The notes beneath the pieces are model-generated. The model saw nothing but the letters and a program-made list of their open reading frames with translations, was not told where the DNA came from and did not search any database. A stretch of DNA of 64,000 bases from Liquidambar formosana (taxonomy: Eukaryota > Streptophyta > Magnoliopsida > Saxifragales > Altingiaceae), in the NCBI GenBank assembly GCA_039720395.1, contig CM077824.1:32824759-32888758 (forward strand), in the 5' to 3' direction. Positions 11,438 to 22,859 of this stretch are shown here, in pieces; positions within the stretch are counted from its first letter, which is position 1; every line of letters begins with the position of its first letter. Both the position numbers and the translations under genes were made by a program.

Positions 11438-14400
11438 TCAACGCTTCCTTCGTGGTTTCCTTCTCTTGCTTGGCCCTGCTTCGTCTGTTGATGGAGGAGG
11501 TGGTGGAGCCGCAGCTGGGTTGTACTAAGGAAAGGAATCAATCTGCAAGTTTCCAAGAAAATAAATAGATGATGTGAGTACCATTTTTTTTTTTAAAAAA
11601 AGAGAAAACCAAAGATTTTCAAAAGTTTTTTATTTGAGCTATTCTTACTGGGTGCGAGTGTTCCCCGCTCTATACGCTTCTTGCCTTGATAGGCTTAGGC
11701 TCATCCTCATCATGTCCCTCCTCAAGCTGGCAGTGAGATTGATCCATTCTTGTGAATACCCAGCGGGTGTCTGTGAAAAGAAAAATTGAGTAAGAAGTGT
11801 CTAATGAATAGTTGGGGATTAAGAGAATCAAGTCAACCTTGAAACTTACAGTCTCATATCTAGGATCTATCTGAGGAACCTCATCCATCACGGGAGGTGC
11901 TATATTCATGGGCACGATGTCACCTCTTTGGCACAGATCAATGGACCACTTAGGCTGCGGCAAAGGGGACAGTGCGTCCCTATCCATGCCCTCATCATCA
12001 CTATCCATATACACCCCTGACACACCCGAGGTTGAACCCACTGTGGAACGGTGGCCACGAGCCCGCCGTCCCTGAAAAGAGTGGCACATAGTCAGCTAGG
12101 AAACATTTGCAAAGCACGTATGGGGTTGAGTATGTACTTACCCCTACAGGTGGAACTCCTACGACCCTAGGAGGCATCAGATACCTCCTACAGAAACTCT
12201 CGTAGTTCCCATTCGGAACTATGAAATCAATCGCATCCTTGCCTCGTATAGCTTTAATCAATTCGCGCCCCTGCAAGGAGTTGGCATGTCTCATGCCCTC
12301 AGGTGGTGCCATAGGGACTGCAGCTGCATTGATGTTGCCTTTTACTTGGCGCCAGACTCTCTCCCCAAGGTACCAGTAGCGACCCATAGGACCTTCCAGG
12401 AGGATCCTCTTCTCTGTCATGTCTACACATCTGTGGCATTGCTCTTCAAGGGCATACTTCCACTGTGCCCATGGGTCCCAGTCCACCTAATTCATGAGTT
12501 GGTGTTAAGTGAAAGAATTCAAAAGATGGAATTCAAAAGATAAAAGCTTTAGAGATTACTTTGTCTGCAGTAATGCAAGCCAAGAATGCCCTAGCATGGG
12601 CATAGTCGTGCTTATTGTCCACCGAATCACTCCTATTGTCGATGTGGTAATTGGCCATAACGGGCCATGAGGGATCATTGTCCATGAGAGCGGGACGCTC
12701 AAACCCCAAGTATTCGTAGTACCAAATCTGTTTTCAAAAAGAAAATGAATTTCAAAAGGAAGTGATAATGTGTACTCATTGCAAATATTGTTAGAAAGGA
12801 AACTTGTAGGTTGATTTACCTCCCAGATAAAGGACATCCCGCAGTGGTTTGTGCTCACTCCACGCAATCTGTCGCTCATAGACCTATACAGTACAGCAAG
12901 AGCGGCGTTACCCCAGTTGTAATCGCCCATCCCCCAAACATCCTCCATGCAAACAAGATATCCTAAAGGAGCAACATCACCGGAGCTAGCAAAGAATATG
13001 CTAGACAACATATATAGCATAAATGCTTGGGCAAGACAAGATGGATCTGCGTCATCCTCTTCTCTTTGATCACCAAAATGAATTTTTAGCCAAGTTCGGC
13101 GCACTCCACCCCTTTGAATAGGAACTATGGTCCCGAGTTGTTCCAAGAGATAATGGGGATCCCTGTGAGCATCCTCATAGTAAGATAATCTCTGCCCACC
13201 TAGGCGAAGTCCGGTGATAACAGTAAAGTCTGTTGGGGTAAGAGTCATTTCCCCAAAGCTGAAGTGAAAAGTGTTTGTGGTATCCCACCACAACTCAGTA
13301 AGGGCCAGCAAAGCTTGTCTATCCCTCTGCTCCACCCATAAAGCATTCAGAAAATCTCCAAAACCCGCATTAATTATAATCTTTTGGGTTTCGGGTTGCC
13401 GTGTAGCCATTTTGCGCCACCACTCAATCACTCCTCCAAGGGCATGTCTCGTCCTATCCTCAAAGTTTGGCTACAAAGAATAAAGGAAATCATGGAAATT
13501 GTTATTCTGAGTATTTGCTATGCTTAATGAATAACTCAAGAATGTTTAAATTCATGGTTTTTCAAGATTTTCAAAGGCTTGCACATAAAAAAAGAAAGTT
13601 TTTTGCAAAGATAAGTGTTTCAAAAATCAAAGGTTAGCATTCAAAGAGAATACCCATGAGTTTTCCTTGGGTTGGTTAAAGCATTTGAAAAGAAAAAGAA
13701 TGATTTTATTCCCTTGAGAATTTTATCAAATATTTGGTAGGCATAGTTATGCCCACATGATTTTGAAAAGGAAAGTGTTTTTTAAAACTCATGGGTAAAC
13801 CTCCTAGAGAATACCTTTGATGTTTTGTTTAAGAATTTGGAATATTTGAAAAAGAAAAGGAATGATTTTATTCTCTTGAAAATTTTATCAAATATTTGAG
13901 GCATATAGCTATGCCTACATGTTTTTGAAAAGGAAAGTGTTTTAAAACTCTTGGATAAACTTCCTAGAGAATACCTTTGATGTTTTGTTTAAGGACTTGG
14001 AGCATTTGAAAAGAAAAAGAATGATTTTATTCTCTTGAGAATTGTATCAAACACTTAGTAGGCATAGTTATGCCCACATGATTTTTGTGAAGAAAAATGT
14101 TTTTTAAACTCATGGGTAAACTCCTTGGAAAATATCTTTGATAGTTTGTTCAAGAACTTTTGGCATTTGAAAGCAAAAAGAATGATTTTATTCTCTTGGG
14201 AATTTTATTAAACACTTAGTGGGCATAGTTATGCCTACAAGGTTTTTTGTAAAGAAAAGAACTTCAAAATCCATGGGTTAGCATTCTAGAGAATGCTCTT
14301 GAGTTCACTCTTGATTATCTTGACTATTTGAAAGCAAAAAGAAAGATTTTATTCTTTTGGGAATTTTATCAAACACTTGGTAGGCATAGTTATGCCTATG

Positions 14401-14705
14401 TTGGAAAATGAGGTCTTTGCATATGGAAAACTCCCAAAAGTTGTCAAAATAGCAAGAACTCAATGCATTTCATTCATAAGAATAGCAAATATTTAAAAAG
14501 AAACAATGAAATGAAAGAATAAGAATGAACTTAAAGAAGTTGGGAATTATCTTACCTCATTCATGAAATGGATGTAGGAGAGATGATTGTTGGGTTCCAA
14601 GAGCAAGCTATCCGGTTGATCTTCCTAATGAGGTGCTTTGTATGTTTTCTTGAGGAAGTGATGTGGATATTTTGCATCGGAGTATTTATTTGATGAAGAA
14701 CTCAT
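11438..14705 (-). pseudogene. Antisense plant-mobile-domain (PMD, MAIN/MAIL1-like) gene in B, copy 1
   Basis: Seven exons on the - strand: 14705-14556, 13470-12820, 12727-12560, 12486-12142, 12071-11850, 11770-11649 and 11542-11438. All introns are GT...AG (1085, 92, 73, 70, 79 and 106 bp) and most junctions are phase 0. Exon 2 carries the aminotransferase-like plant mobile domain signature (a W-W-DTTNTFHF stretch, then FGEMTLTPTDFTVITGL). Exon 3 has IWYYEYLGFERP. The last exon is Pro-rich and ends in the basic, NLS-like KRRKPRRKR. PMD proteins act in the nucleus in gene expression and transposon silencing; relatives occur inside transposons. Here the gene is broken by a TAG in exon 1 (14625-14627, shared with copy 2), a 1-bp deletion in exon 6 (about 11664) and a TAG in exon 7 (11525-11527). 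Exon structure was deduced by hand. The start ATG is the least certain part. Confidence 0.75.
13660..14420. repeat. Five-copy 160-bp tandem repeat inside intron 1 of the antisense gene
   Basis: Five diverged units have period about 160 bp, best seen from the palindrome GGCATA-GT-TATGCC at 13740, 13900, 14061, 14222 and 14382. The second unit reads GGCATATAGCTATGCC and stays palindromic. Each unit also has ATTTTATTC(C/T)CTTG and a TCATGGGTAAAC-like phrase. The same array is at about 44331-45091 in copy 2. Confidence 0.8.
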
Positions 14706-14949
14706 GTTGGGTGTTCTTGAGAAAATGGGTTTGATTTGAAAAAGTAAGTTGGGAAGGATGATTTGATGAATCAAAGGTTGTTTTGAATCCTTGAAAGTGA
14801 TGTTGTTGGTGTTTAATCACCACAATGATTCAAGTTTAATGCCAAAGTTTTGGTATTTTGGAGTTGGGAATGTTGGGTTTTGGGTTTCTAGAGAGAGAAG
14901 TTCTCAAAAACCAAGTTGGAAGGATGAACAAATGAGGTAAGATGCAAGG

Positions 14950-14957
14950 CTTTATAG
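14950..14957 (-). promoter_or_regulatory. Candidate TATA box of the antisense PMD gene, copy 1
   Basis: On the - strand CTATAAAG lies about 245 bp upstream of the ATG at 14705 and about 40 bp downstream of the ACCGGTT cluster. This spacing would suit a core promoter with a leader of about 215 nt. The equivalent in copy 2 is near 45621-45628. Confidence 0.5.
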
Positions 14958-14993
14958 CAAAAACATCAAAAAAATGCAGCAGGAAAATGTGCT

Positions 14994-15068
14994 CTCGGGT
15001 GACCGGTTGGCCCCAACCGGTCCAACCGGTTCACCAACCGGTCCAACCGGTTCAGTCCAACCGGTCCC
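14994..15068. promoter_or_regulatory. ACCGGTT cluster beside the antisense gene promoter, copy 1
   Basis: Starts CTCGGGTGACCGG and repeats CCAACCGGT units. It strongly resembles the LTR cluster at 4135-4214 read in reverse. The copy 2 version (45665-45718) lacks 21 bp. The same motif array thus stands upstream of both the sense LTR promoter and the antisense gene. Confidence 0.62.
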
Positions 15069-15359
15069 CCAAATCGGCTTTGCATTTTGTGCAATTTTTG
15101 CACAATTTCGCTTAACCGGGCCCCTTTTCGCTTGATTTTTTGATGAAATCTCTCTTGAAAGGCCTAGAACCTGATGTGAATGATTTGAAATGAATGAAAT
15201 GAATAGTGATTAGTCACTAATTGAATTATTAGTGCACTCATGGTGATATTTGCAAGCCCACTTTGACAATTGCTTTGTTAAAGGGCTCTATCTTTGGATG
15301 ATGGAAGGATGATGCTTATGATATTTGTTTGGAACCATGGAATTTTATATTCCTTGATT

Positions 15360-16620
15360 TCTTGTGATTGAATTGCTATTGCTATTCATTTCTTGAGGAA
15401 ATTATAGCACGTTGGGATTAATTAAGTGTTCATGCTTATTTTTAATCCTCGGGTTAAAATGAAGCTTTGTTGATTGGATGATGAGTTGATTGAATTCTTG
15501 GGATGTTTTGTAAGGATCATGAAATTGTTATTTCTTGATTCTTTGTCATGAATTGACATTGCTATTAATTTCTGGAGGAGATTATAGCATCATTAGAGTG
15601 TGTGCCTTGCTTAATTTTAACAAAGATTGTTAAAATAAAGCCTATGATTGCTTGATTGGAGCTGGTTTTGGAAGTATGTTTAAATGACTCTTTGAGTCAC
15701 ATACATGGATTATCTTGCATTGCTATTAATTTCTTGAGGAGATTATAGCATCATTAGAGTGTGTGCCTTGCTTAATTTTAACAAAGATTGTTAAAATAAA
15801 GCCTATGATTGCTTGATTGGAGTTGGTTTTGGAAGTATGTTTAAATGACTCTTTGAGTCACATACATGGATTATCTTGCATTGCTATTAATTTCTTGAGG
15901 AGATTATAGCATAATTAGAGTGTGTGCTTTGCTTAATTTTAACAAAGATTGTTAAAATAAAGCCTATGAATGCTTGATTGGAATTGGTTTTGGAAAGTAT
16001 GTTTAAATGACTCTTTGAGTCACATACATGGATTATCTTGCATTGCTACTAATTTCTTGAGGAAATTATAGTACATTTGGAATGTTTGCTCCGCTTAATT
16101 TTAACAAAGATTGTTAAAATAAAGCTTGTTATTGCTTGGATAGAAGTGTTTATGATAGCATGTTTAAATGACTCTTTGAGTCACATACATGGATTGCTTT
16201 GCATTGCTATTTATTTCTTGAGGAAATTATAGCACAATGAATGGATTGCCCTCACTTGATTTTAACAAAGTCGTTAAAATTAAAGTTTCATGATTTTGTT
16301 TAGTAAGTATAGTGTGTTTAAATGACCCTTGTGGTCACACACGCCCCCTATTTTGTGCGAGGTCTCTCATCCAGTGAGGTGAGCGTACATTATGGAAGCA
16401 TACGAGGTCTCTCATCCAGTGAGGTGAGCGTATGAAAGTATAGTGTGTTTAAATGATCCTTGTGGTCACACACGCCTCCTATCTTGTGCGTGTCCTCATT
16501 ATAAGGAATGAGCGTACATTATGGAAGCATATGTGTTCCTATTAGCAAGAATAGGCATATGAGAGTACCGTGTGTTTAAATGACTTTCGAGTCACACACA
16601 AACCCCCCCTATTTTATACA
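15360..16620 (+). repeat. 160-bp tandem array with three stem-loops per unit (B 3' region, copy 1)
   Basis: Near-identical units start at about 15550, 15715 and 15875, with more diverged ones on either side. A unit carries three successive inverted repeats: GCTAT(t)AATTTC/GA(A or G)ATTATAGC, TTTTAACAA/TTGTTAAAA, and GTATG-tttaaa-TGACTC/GAGTCA-CATAC. From about 16310 only the third type continues, with altered but still matching arms (GTGTG...CACAC, TGACC/GGTCA, TGACT/AGTCA). Two copies of GAGGTCTCTCATCCAGTGAG lie at about 16360 and 16405. Copy 2 (about 46010-47431) has one more 160-bp unit. No gene is present here. Confidence 0.8.
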
Positions 16621-16722
16621 AGTGTGCATTATAGCGATCATGAACATCCTCAGTAGTTACTGTTGAAGTTCAAGCCTTGGTTCATCCCCCTTTTCCTGTG
16701 AAAATGGGCTGTCTTGTTCTAA

Positions 16723-16766
16723 CATTGGTGTCGCTTGCGAAGCAAACTCCACCAATGAGGGGCATC
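16723..16766 (+). other. Polypurine tract of B with an overlapping stem-loop, copy 1
   Basis: CCAATGAGGGGCATC at 16752-16766 directly precedes LTR2 and is the polypurine tract. CATTGGT (16723-16729) can pair with ACCAATG (16751-16757), with a small inner stem TTGC/GCAA around a GAA loop. Element A has the same outer stem and PPT core. The copy 2 equivalent is 47534-47577. Confidence 0.7.
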
Positions 16767-19700
16767 TGTAGACACCCCATTTTCACCCCCATGAGATTAT
16801 GATAGCATTTGGTTAGGTTTAGAAGCATGTAGGAGTCCCTAAGCCTTAAAGGACAATTTTGCCCTTTTAAGCCTTAGGAGAATAGGTCATTATTGCATGC
16901 ATATTTTTGTCTCTTTGTTGAGTCCCATCACTTGCATTTAGTTTCTAGGATCATTTTAGATATGTGTGTCAAATTTGGTTCAATTCCAGATAGGTTTGGA
17001 TAGCTAATTAGAACTTTTGCAACTTGAAGGGCAATTTCATCTTTTACTTCGTATATTTTCCAATTGACTTCCAAATTTGCTCCGGAGTGTTCCATTGACC
17101 TTAGAATGATGAAATGAGCCTAATTGAAGTGCCAATTTAATTTATTGATAGGTTTGGGATTGGTTCACCACATTACCCTATGCTTAATTGATCCTTTTTC
17201 GGGTAATTGCCTCATGAAAACCCAGCCACCTAACCGTGGTCAGGGATTCTTGGTTCAAGAATATTCTAGGCTTATTCTACATTGAATCCTTGAAATTTTG
17301 GCTTTTGAATCACTCAAATCGGAGTTAAAACGAAGAATTTGTGTTCGTTTGAAGTTCGGAGTCCAAACCGAGCTAGAATTCCAAAATTTTTGGATTCTTC
17401 TCGGGTGACCGGTTGGGCCCAACCGGTTGGACCGGTTCACCAACCGGTTGGACCGGTTGGAGCCAACCAGTCACCCGAGCGTTTCGTCCTGATTTTTCTC
17501 CTTTTGAGTTTTTGATGAAATGGGACTCTACCACTCCGAATTTCAGCCTTCTAAAGGACTTCTAAGCCTATTGGGAGGTGGTTTTGAGTTGTTTAACATT
17601 CATGGGATTTAATTACAGCCCTAGATTGGTTTTATGGTGAATTAATCCCAACCATTGGTTCATATGGTTGGTTGGTTATAAATAGAGGCTCATTCATCAG
17701 CATAAGGGACTTTTGACACTTCATACTTATAAGAGAGAGAGGGACCACGAGTTTGCACACACCCACATCACTTGGAGGAGGCTTTCTACTGCAATTTCAA
17801 AGGAGAACTAGAAGGGAACCAAGCCAAAGAGAAGGAAGAACGCAGCGAAGACCCTTGCTTCATTGTAAGTATCCTTTGCTTTCTTTTATAATTCCTTCTT
17901 CTTCTACTCCATTCCTTGCATAATTATGGCTTAGAATTGATTTAGGAATCATATATACTCTATATTTTAGAGTGTATATGATTCAAAGATGATGGGAATG
18001 CATGTTAGTGGATTAGGATTGTGAATTGCTTGCTGTTAGGATAGTTTCTCCCTTAAGGATAGAGGTACGTTTTGCATGAAAAATTAGTTGGTGTGTTTAG
18101 GCTGTTTTCTCTTCATGGTTCAATTATATGCATGATTTTAAGCATCTTTTGTATAGGATACTTGCTGTGTAAGCCTCGTCTTCATAGGTGTATGGATGAT
18201 TATCCTTTTCGAGGATAATTATCGTCCTTAGAGGATGAGGATGTGCATAGGTGCTTTCTAGAGTGTGTTTAAGTGTGCTGTGAGTTTCATTGCATTCTTA
18301 GGTATATATTTTATGTAGGATATGTGAAGAAACCATTCATATGGAGTGATTTCTACGTAAAATTATCTCCGGATAGTTTTACTTAAGAAAGCTCGCCGTA
18401 AGGATGCTTATTTCACATTCTTACATAAAGTACTTACCTAAGGCATCATGTTAGGTTTTCTTTTCATGTTTAGGATTGTCATATGATATTTTCATCATGG
18501 TAATGCCTATTTAGCATGTTTTTGATAGTTTTTGTGCATGTTAGGGTGTTTAGAGCATATAGGAGCATATAGGATATTGTTTTTCTTTTGATTTTTGTTA
18601 TTTGCATGAGTTTAGGGTCATTATATGCATGTTTAGTATTCTGTCCAGATTTGATTTAGGTCTTCTAATGATGATTTGAGCATGAATATGAATGATTTGA
18701 GCTTAATAATTGCCTTATAGAATACATAGGGTGATTAATTGGTGATTTCTCGATGTTTCGGGATTATTGGCATGGGTTTTAGGTCATTATATGCATATTT
18801 AATATTCTGTCCAGATTTGAATTAGGTTTTCTAATGATGATTTGAGCATGAATATGGTGGATTTGAGCTTAATAATTCCCCTATAGAATACATGGGGTGA
18901 TTAATTGGTGTTTTCTCGATGTTTCGGGATAATTTGCATATGGTAAGTGGTTCATGGTAAGTTGTGTATGAATTGTTCTCTTCTCCCTCCTTTGGGTTAT
19001 TCTCTTTACTTTGGACTATAATTCTTGAGTTTCCATGTTTTCTAAAATCCTTTTTGAATTAGAGTTCTATCTCTTTTAGAACTCTACTTTCATTAAAATT
19101 CTGTTTTAATTAGAGTTCTATCTCTTTTAGAATTCTACTTTTCTTAAAATCCTTTTTTAGTTAGAGTTCTATCTCTTTTAGAATTCTACTTTTCTCAAAC
19201 TCCTTTTTGGATAAGAGTTCTATCTCTTTTAGAATTCTACTTTTCTCAAACTTCTTTTTGGATAAGAGTTCTATCTCTTTTCAACTTCTATCTTTTCTCA
19301 AATTCCTTTTTTTGGAAACTCTTCTTCTTTTTCAAACTCTTCTTTTCTTTTAATGGAAACTTAGGGTTTATAGTTCATTGTAAAGGGAGTAACCCCTTCT
19401 CAATCGAACTACGTGGACTTTGATCCTTACATCTTTGTATGTAAGGTACGTAGGCGCTCATTTGATGTTCAAGTCCGCCCTAGGATACTAAGTATCCTAG
19501 GTTTTCTTTTTCTTTCTTTCTCTTTCTCTCTACCCATTTGTCCATCACATATATGCTAGTGGATAGGATGGACTCATGCTTATACATTTATCCATCACAT
19601 ATTTATTAGTGGATAGGATGGATTTGTTTGCTTGCTCATTTATCCATCACATATTTGATAGTGGATAGGATGGATTTGTTTATTCATTTTCTCTATCTCT

Positions 19701-20193
19701 CTTACCTGCTTTCCATATCTCTCATATTTGTTCATGGATGTTTACATGCTTTATGGATGTTTATATGTTTTATGGATGTTCATGGATGAATGTGGATTAT
19801 TTATGGATTATTCTTTGCATATGCATGGTGACTAATTAGGAAGTGATTGAAATAGCCCATATAAATTCAGAGACCCATTTTGGGGCGATGTGGGTGCCTA
19901 TAGGATGTTTCCTAGAACCTTCCCACATCGTAACTTAGTCTCCGAATCCTCTCTTGTTTTGATAGACCTGCTTTTCCTTGATCGGAGTCATGTGGTTTGT
20001 TTTTCAAAGGATTTCTTTAAAAAACTGTTTTATGGTTTTCCTCTTTTCCTAAAAATGAGGTGGTGACTCCTTGATTGTTTTGTTTTTGTGAACCTTTTAA
20101 AAACCAGATTTTTATTAATTTAAATCTCTACAAGTTTTTTTAAAAGAAGGGTTCTCCTTCCTTCCTCCCCTGGATCGAAACCCGTGGTTCACA
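16767..20193 (+). repeat. LTR2 (middle, shared LTR) of element B
   Basis: 3427 bp, serving as 3' LTR of copy 1 and 5' LTR of copy 2. It has the ACCGGTT inverted repeat at 17400-17479 and TATA box at 17677-17685. By eye its first 1.64 kb shares at least 14 variants with LTR3 against LTR1. Its next 1.3 kb agrees with LTR1 wherever LTR3 differs (about 11 sites, including a 14-bp deletion in LTR3). It has only about three private differences. That is the pattern of a recombinant LTR. Confidence 0.93.
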
Positions 20194-20196
20194 GTC

Positions 20197-20214
20197 TGGC
20201 GACTCCACTGGGGA
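20197..20214 (+). other. Primer-binding site of B, internal copy 2
   Basis: TGGCGACTCCACTGGGGA, identical to 6932-6949 and again 3 bp after the LTR end. Confidence 0.85.
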
Positions 20215-21398
20215 TTAGTGGACTAGACTCAAGGAATTTGTATGGGCTAATTTAATTGCTTAAATTAAAATCAATCACTTGCATACGCTTGAATGTGTGT
20301 TTACTTTATTGCATTGTGTGCGCAATTGCATTTGAATGATAAGTCGATGTATCCTTGCCTTTTCTGATTGGCCTAGCCTTGACCCCGGTTCCCCTCGTTC
20401 TCGGGTGTTATGTTTGCGAAGCTATCAACTCCTCTTGCCACGTATCCTTGGGTTTTACCCTTGGGTATATTAAATGGATCAACACGTACCACTTGACTCA
20501 CGCGGCATCCCTCATGCCACATGTGATAGGTATATAGTTGATTCAAGCAAGTAGGGGACCCTATCCTACCCTTTTTAGTGCATATAGTGGACTGTCTAGG
20601 ACACATGGACTCGCTTAGTTTAAAGTCACCATGCTTGTGGAATGAATGCAGGTATAGAGTGGATGTGTGTTTGAATGTATGTGTGTATGGACTGAATGTA
20701 TGGGTGGCATGAATGTGTGTTGTGGGAATGAATGTGAATGGAATGAATGACAATGCAATTCATGTCATGGTTCTTTGAGAAGATGATACAAAGCTCTCGA
20801 TACAGTGATCCGGTTTCTTACTCTTGAATGCTGTTAGAGATATGAATGAATGCTATGTGGGTGGTTAATTCTAATGGGTAACATGACTCTAAAATCAATA
20901 GGTTTACATACCCTTAGTATGTCACTTTATTCTTTGCCCCAAGGGGCACTCTTAAGGATGAAGTGTCCAACTAGGGGCATGCTTAGTTTGAGCCTAATTC
21001 TTTTGTCCACCATTAGTGGTTGCGTAACCATGTGGTCATAGTCTTGGGAAATGTGAATGCTTGATTGTTTTGATGGTGCTTAGTGGCTAAGGTCTAAGGT
21101 CAAGTGTTAATTCCCTATGCCTTTAGTATGGCATTTCACCCTTGGACCCAAAAGTCCATTTAAGGTTGAATTGTCTCACTAGGGGCATAGCAATTTTGAA
21201 CCCTTTTGCTAAAAAGTATATATATATTTGAACTAGGGGCACTTTTTTAAGGTCAAATTTTGTCAAATTTAATGCAGTCATAGAACAAAATTATTTTGGA
21301 TTATGCCTAATTAAAAGTTTGCTATTTAAAGAAGATTGATTGAACCTGTGGTATCTTTTTAAAAGGTTGAGTTTAGAGCTGAACCCATTGTCACCACC
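20215..21398 (+). other. Untranslated leader of B, copy 2
   Basis: Near-identical to 6950-8133, with a handful of substitutions. It has the same two diverged direct repeats with small inverted repeats (about 20900-20985 and 21115-21200). No supported gene. Confidence 0.6.
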
Positions 21399-22238
21399 AT
21401 GGCTGGAATTAGCAACACAACATTAGAAGACTTTAAGGGGATGCCGTATGTGATTGTCCAAGTTATTCATCAAGCCCAATCAGAGGTTGCAAGAGTTCCC
21501 AAGTTCAAGAGACGCCAAGCCAATTTGAAAGCCCAAACTGTCAAGAAGAAGCCTCGCCAATTCACTGAACTCAACATGCCGTTGAGCCATGCTTTTCGAA
21601 GAGTGGAGACCTTAGGCTTATTGGCACCACTTGATCCAATACCTGTACCTAATCCTTTGCCTCGTTGGTTTAGAGAAAATGAGTATTGTGATTTCCATCA
21701 AAGTAAAGGACATTACACTAACTATTGTGTGAGGTTGAAGCATGAGATTCAAGACCTTATTGACCGTGGGGCAGTCACTTTCCCCAAACCAACCACCAAT
21801 CCAAGTGTTCTTCAAAAGCCTCCCATGAACCCTTTCTTGGCCACCATAAACCCATTCTCTCAAGCCCAAACCACCTTCCAAAATCCCACTACAGAAATTA
21901 ATGACAACCATGAGTCTACTATTAAGAAGGCTATGGTCGATATGAGTCCCCAACAACCTCCACAATTTGCTAAGGTGCGTCGCCAACTAGACAATCTTTA
22001 TATGCCCTTGGACCAAGTCTTCTACAACCTGAAAGCTGATGGTGTCTTAAAGCCTCACCCTCCAAAGCCACCACCCACTCCTTTGCCTCGTTCGTACAAA
22101 GAGTATCAATTTTTTGAATTCCACCAAAGCAAAGGGCATCGAACTGACAGCTGTATGAGGTTGAGACACGCCATTCAAAACCTTATTGATAAGGGGATTA
22201 TTGCCAAGCCTAAAGCTCCCAATGAGGGCTTCAACTAA
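21399..22238 (+). CDS. Gag remnant with two zinc-knuckle-like repeats (B, copy 2)
   Basis: A 279-aa intact frame, the second copy of 8134-8973, in the same ACCACCATGG start context. Amino-acid differences from copy 1 are His to Tyr next to the last Cys of knuckle 1, two Arg to Lys changes, and Lys to Asn at the last residue. The zinc ligands of knuckle 1 (Cys, His, His, Cys) are unchanged, and the second knuckle again lacks its first Cys. It lies about 620 bp upstream of the insertion point of element A, so any sense transcript of this copy would run into A in reverse orientation. Function is inferred only from homology to the nucleocapsid-like part of the gag of A. Confidence 0.8.
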   Translation: MAGISNTTLEDFKGMPYVIVQVIHQAQSEVARVPKFKRRQANLKAQTVKKKPRQFTELNMPLSHAFRRVETLGLLAPLDPIPVPNPLPRWFRENEYCDFHQSKGHYTNYCVRLKHEIQDLIDRGAVTFPKPTTNPSVLQKPPMNPFLATINPFSQAQTTFQNPTTEINDNHESTIKKAMVDMSPQQPPQFAKVRRQLDNLYMPLDQVFYNLKADGVLKPHPPKPPPTPLPRSYKEYQFFEFHQSKGHRTDSCMRLRHAIQNLIDKGIIAKPKAPNEGFN

Positions 22239-22854
22239 GGGAAGGAGACAATTCTTATGGTTCCATTCAATGATTGCTGTTACACTGGCTCCATCGTGAC
22301 CATTTGTGCTTAAGAGTTTAGGCGTAGTATGGATTTGGGATTTGTCCTTTTTGCTTTCTAGTTTTCTTTTGTCTTTTGAGTTGCATGTGTTAGTGGGTTC
22401 TTTGAGCCTGTTATCTCTTATCATTGTTAGTTTGGCTTTCCATTCAGTTCTTCATTCAATAAAGTATTGCTTTTTCTATCTCATCCTTCCTATCAATCAA
22501 TTGACAATCAAAGTGGCATGAAAATATTTCTCAATAACCTCCTCCTACGCTCAATGAGCAAGGGGGATGCACAATGAGTAATGAATGGACTGTAACTGAT
22601 TAACTTTGAAACAATGAAAAGTTTAAAATGATAAACATGGGGATCACTCTCCTACTCTATCACATGGAACCGTTGAAAGAAGTTCCGAAGTCTTGCAAAG
22701 ATGAATTTTGAAGAACGAAAGAAGAACTCGATTGCAAAATTTCTAAAGATGATTTACCTCTCTCTCTATATAAAGGAAAAAAAGAATTGAAAAAAAAAAT
22801 TTGAAGAAGAAAGAGAGTGAATGGATTAAACATACAAGAGCACCAAAGAAGATC
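22239..22854 (+). other. Non-coding B sequence up to the insertion site of A
   Basis: No gene. It corresponds to 8974-9589 in copy 1 and continues after A at 40273. The undisturbed equivalent in copy 1 (around 9590) shows the empty site. Confidence 0.7.
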
Positions 22855-22859
22855 AAGTG
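22855..22859. repeat. Target site duplication aagtg, left copy (right copy 40268-40272)
   Basis: aagtg flanks element A on both sides. The empty site in internal copy 1 (near 9594) has it once, followed by CAATCAAAAGAAG as at 40273. Confidence 0.95.
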
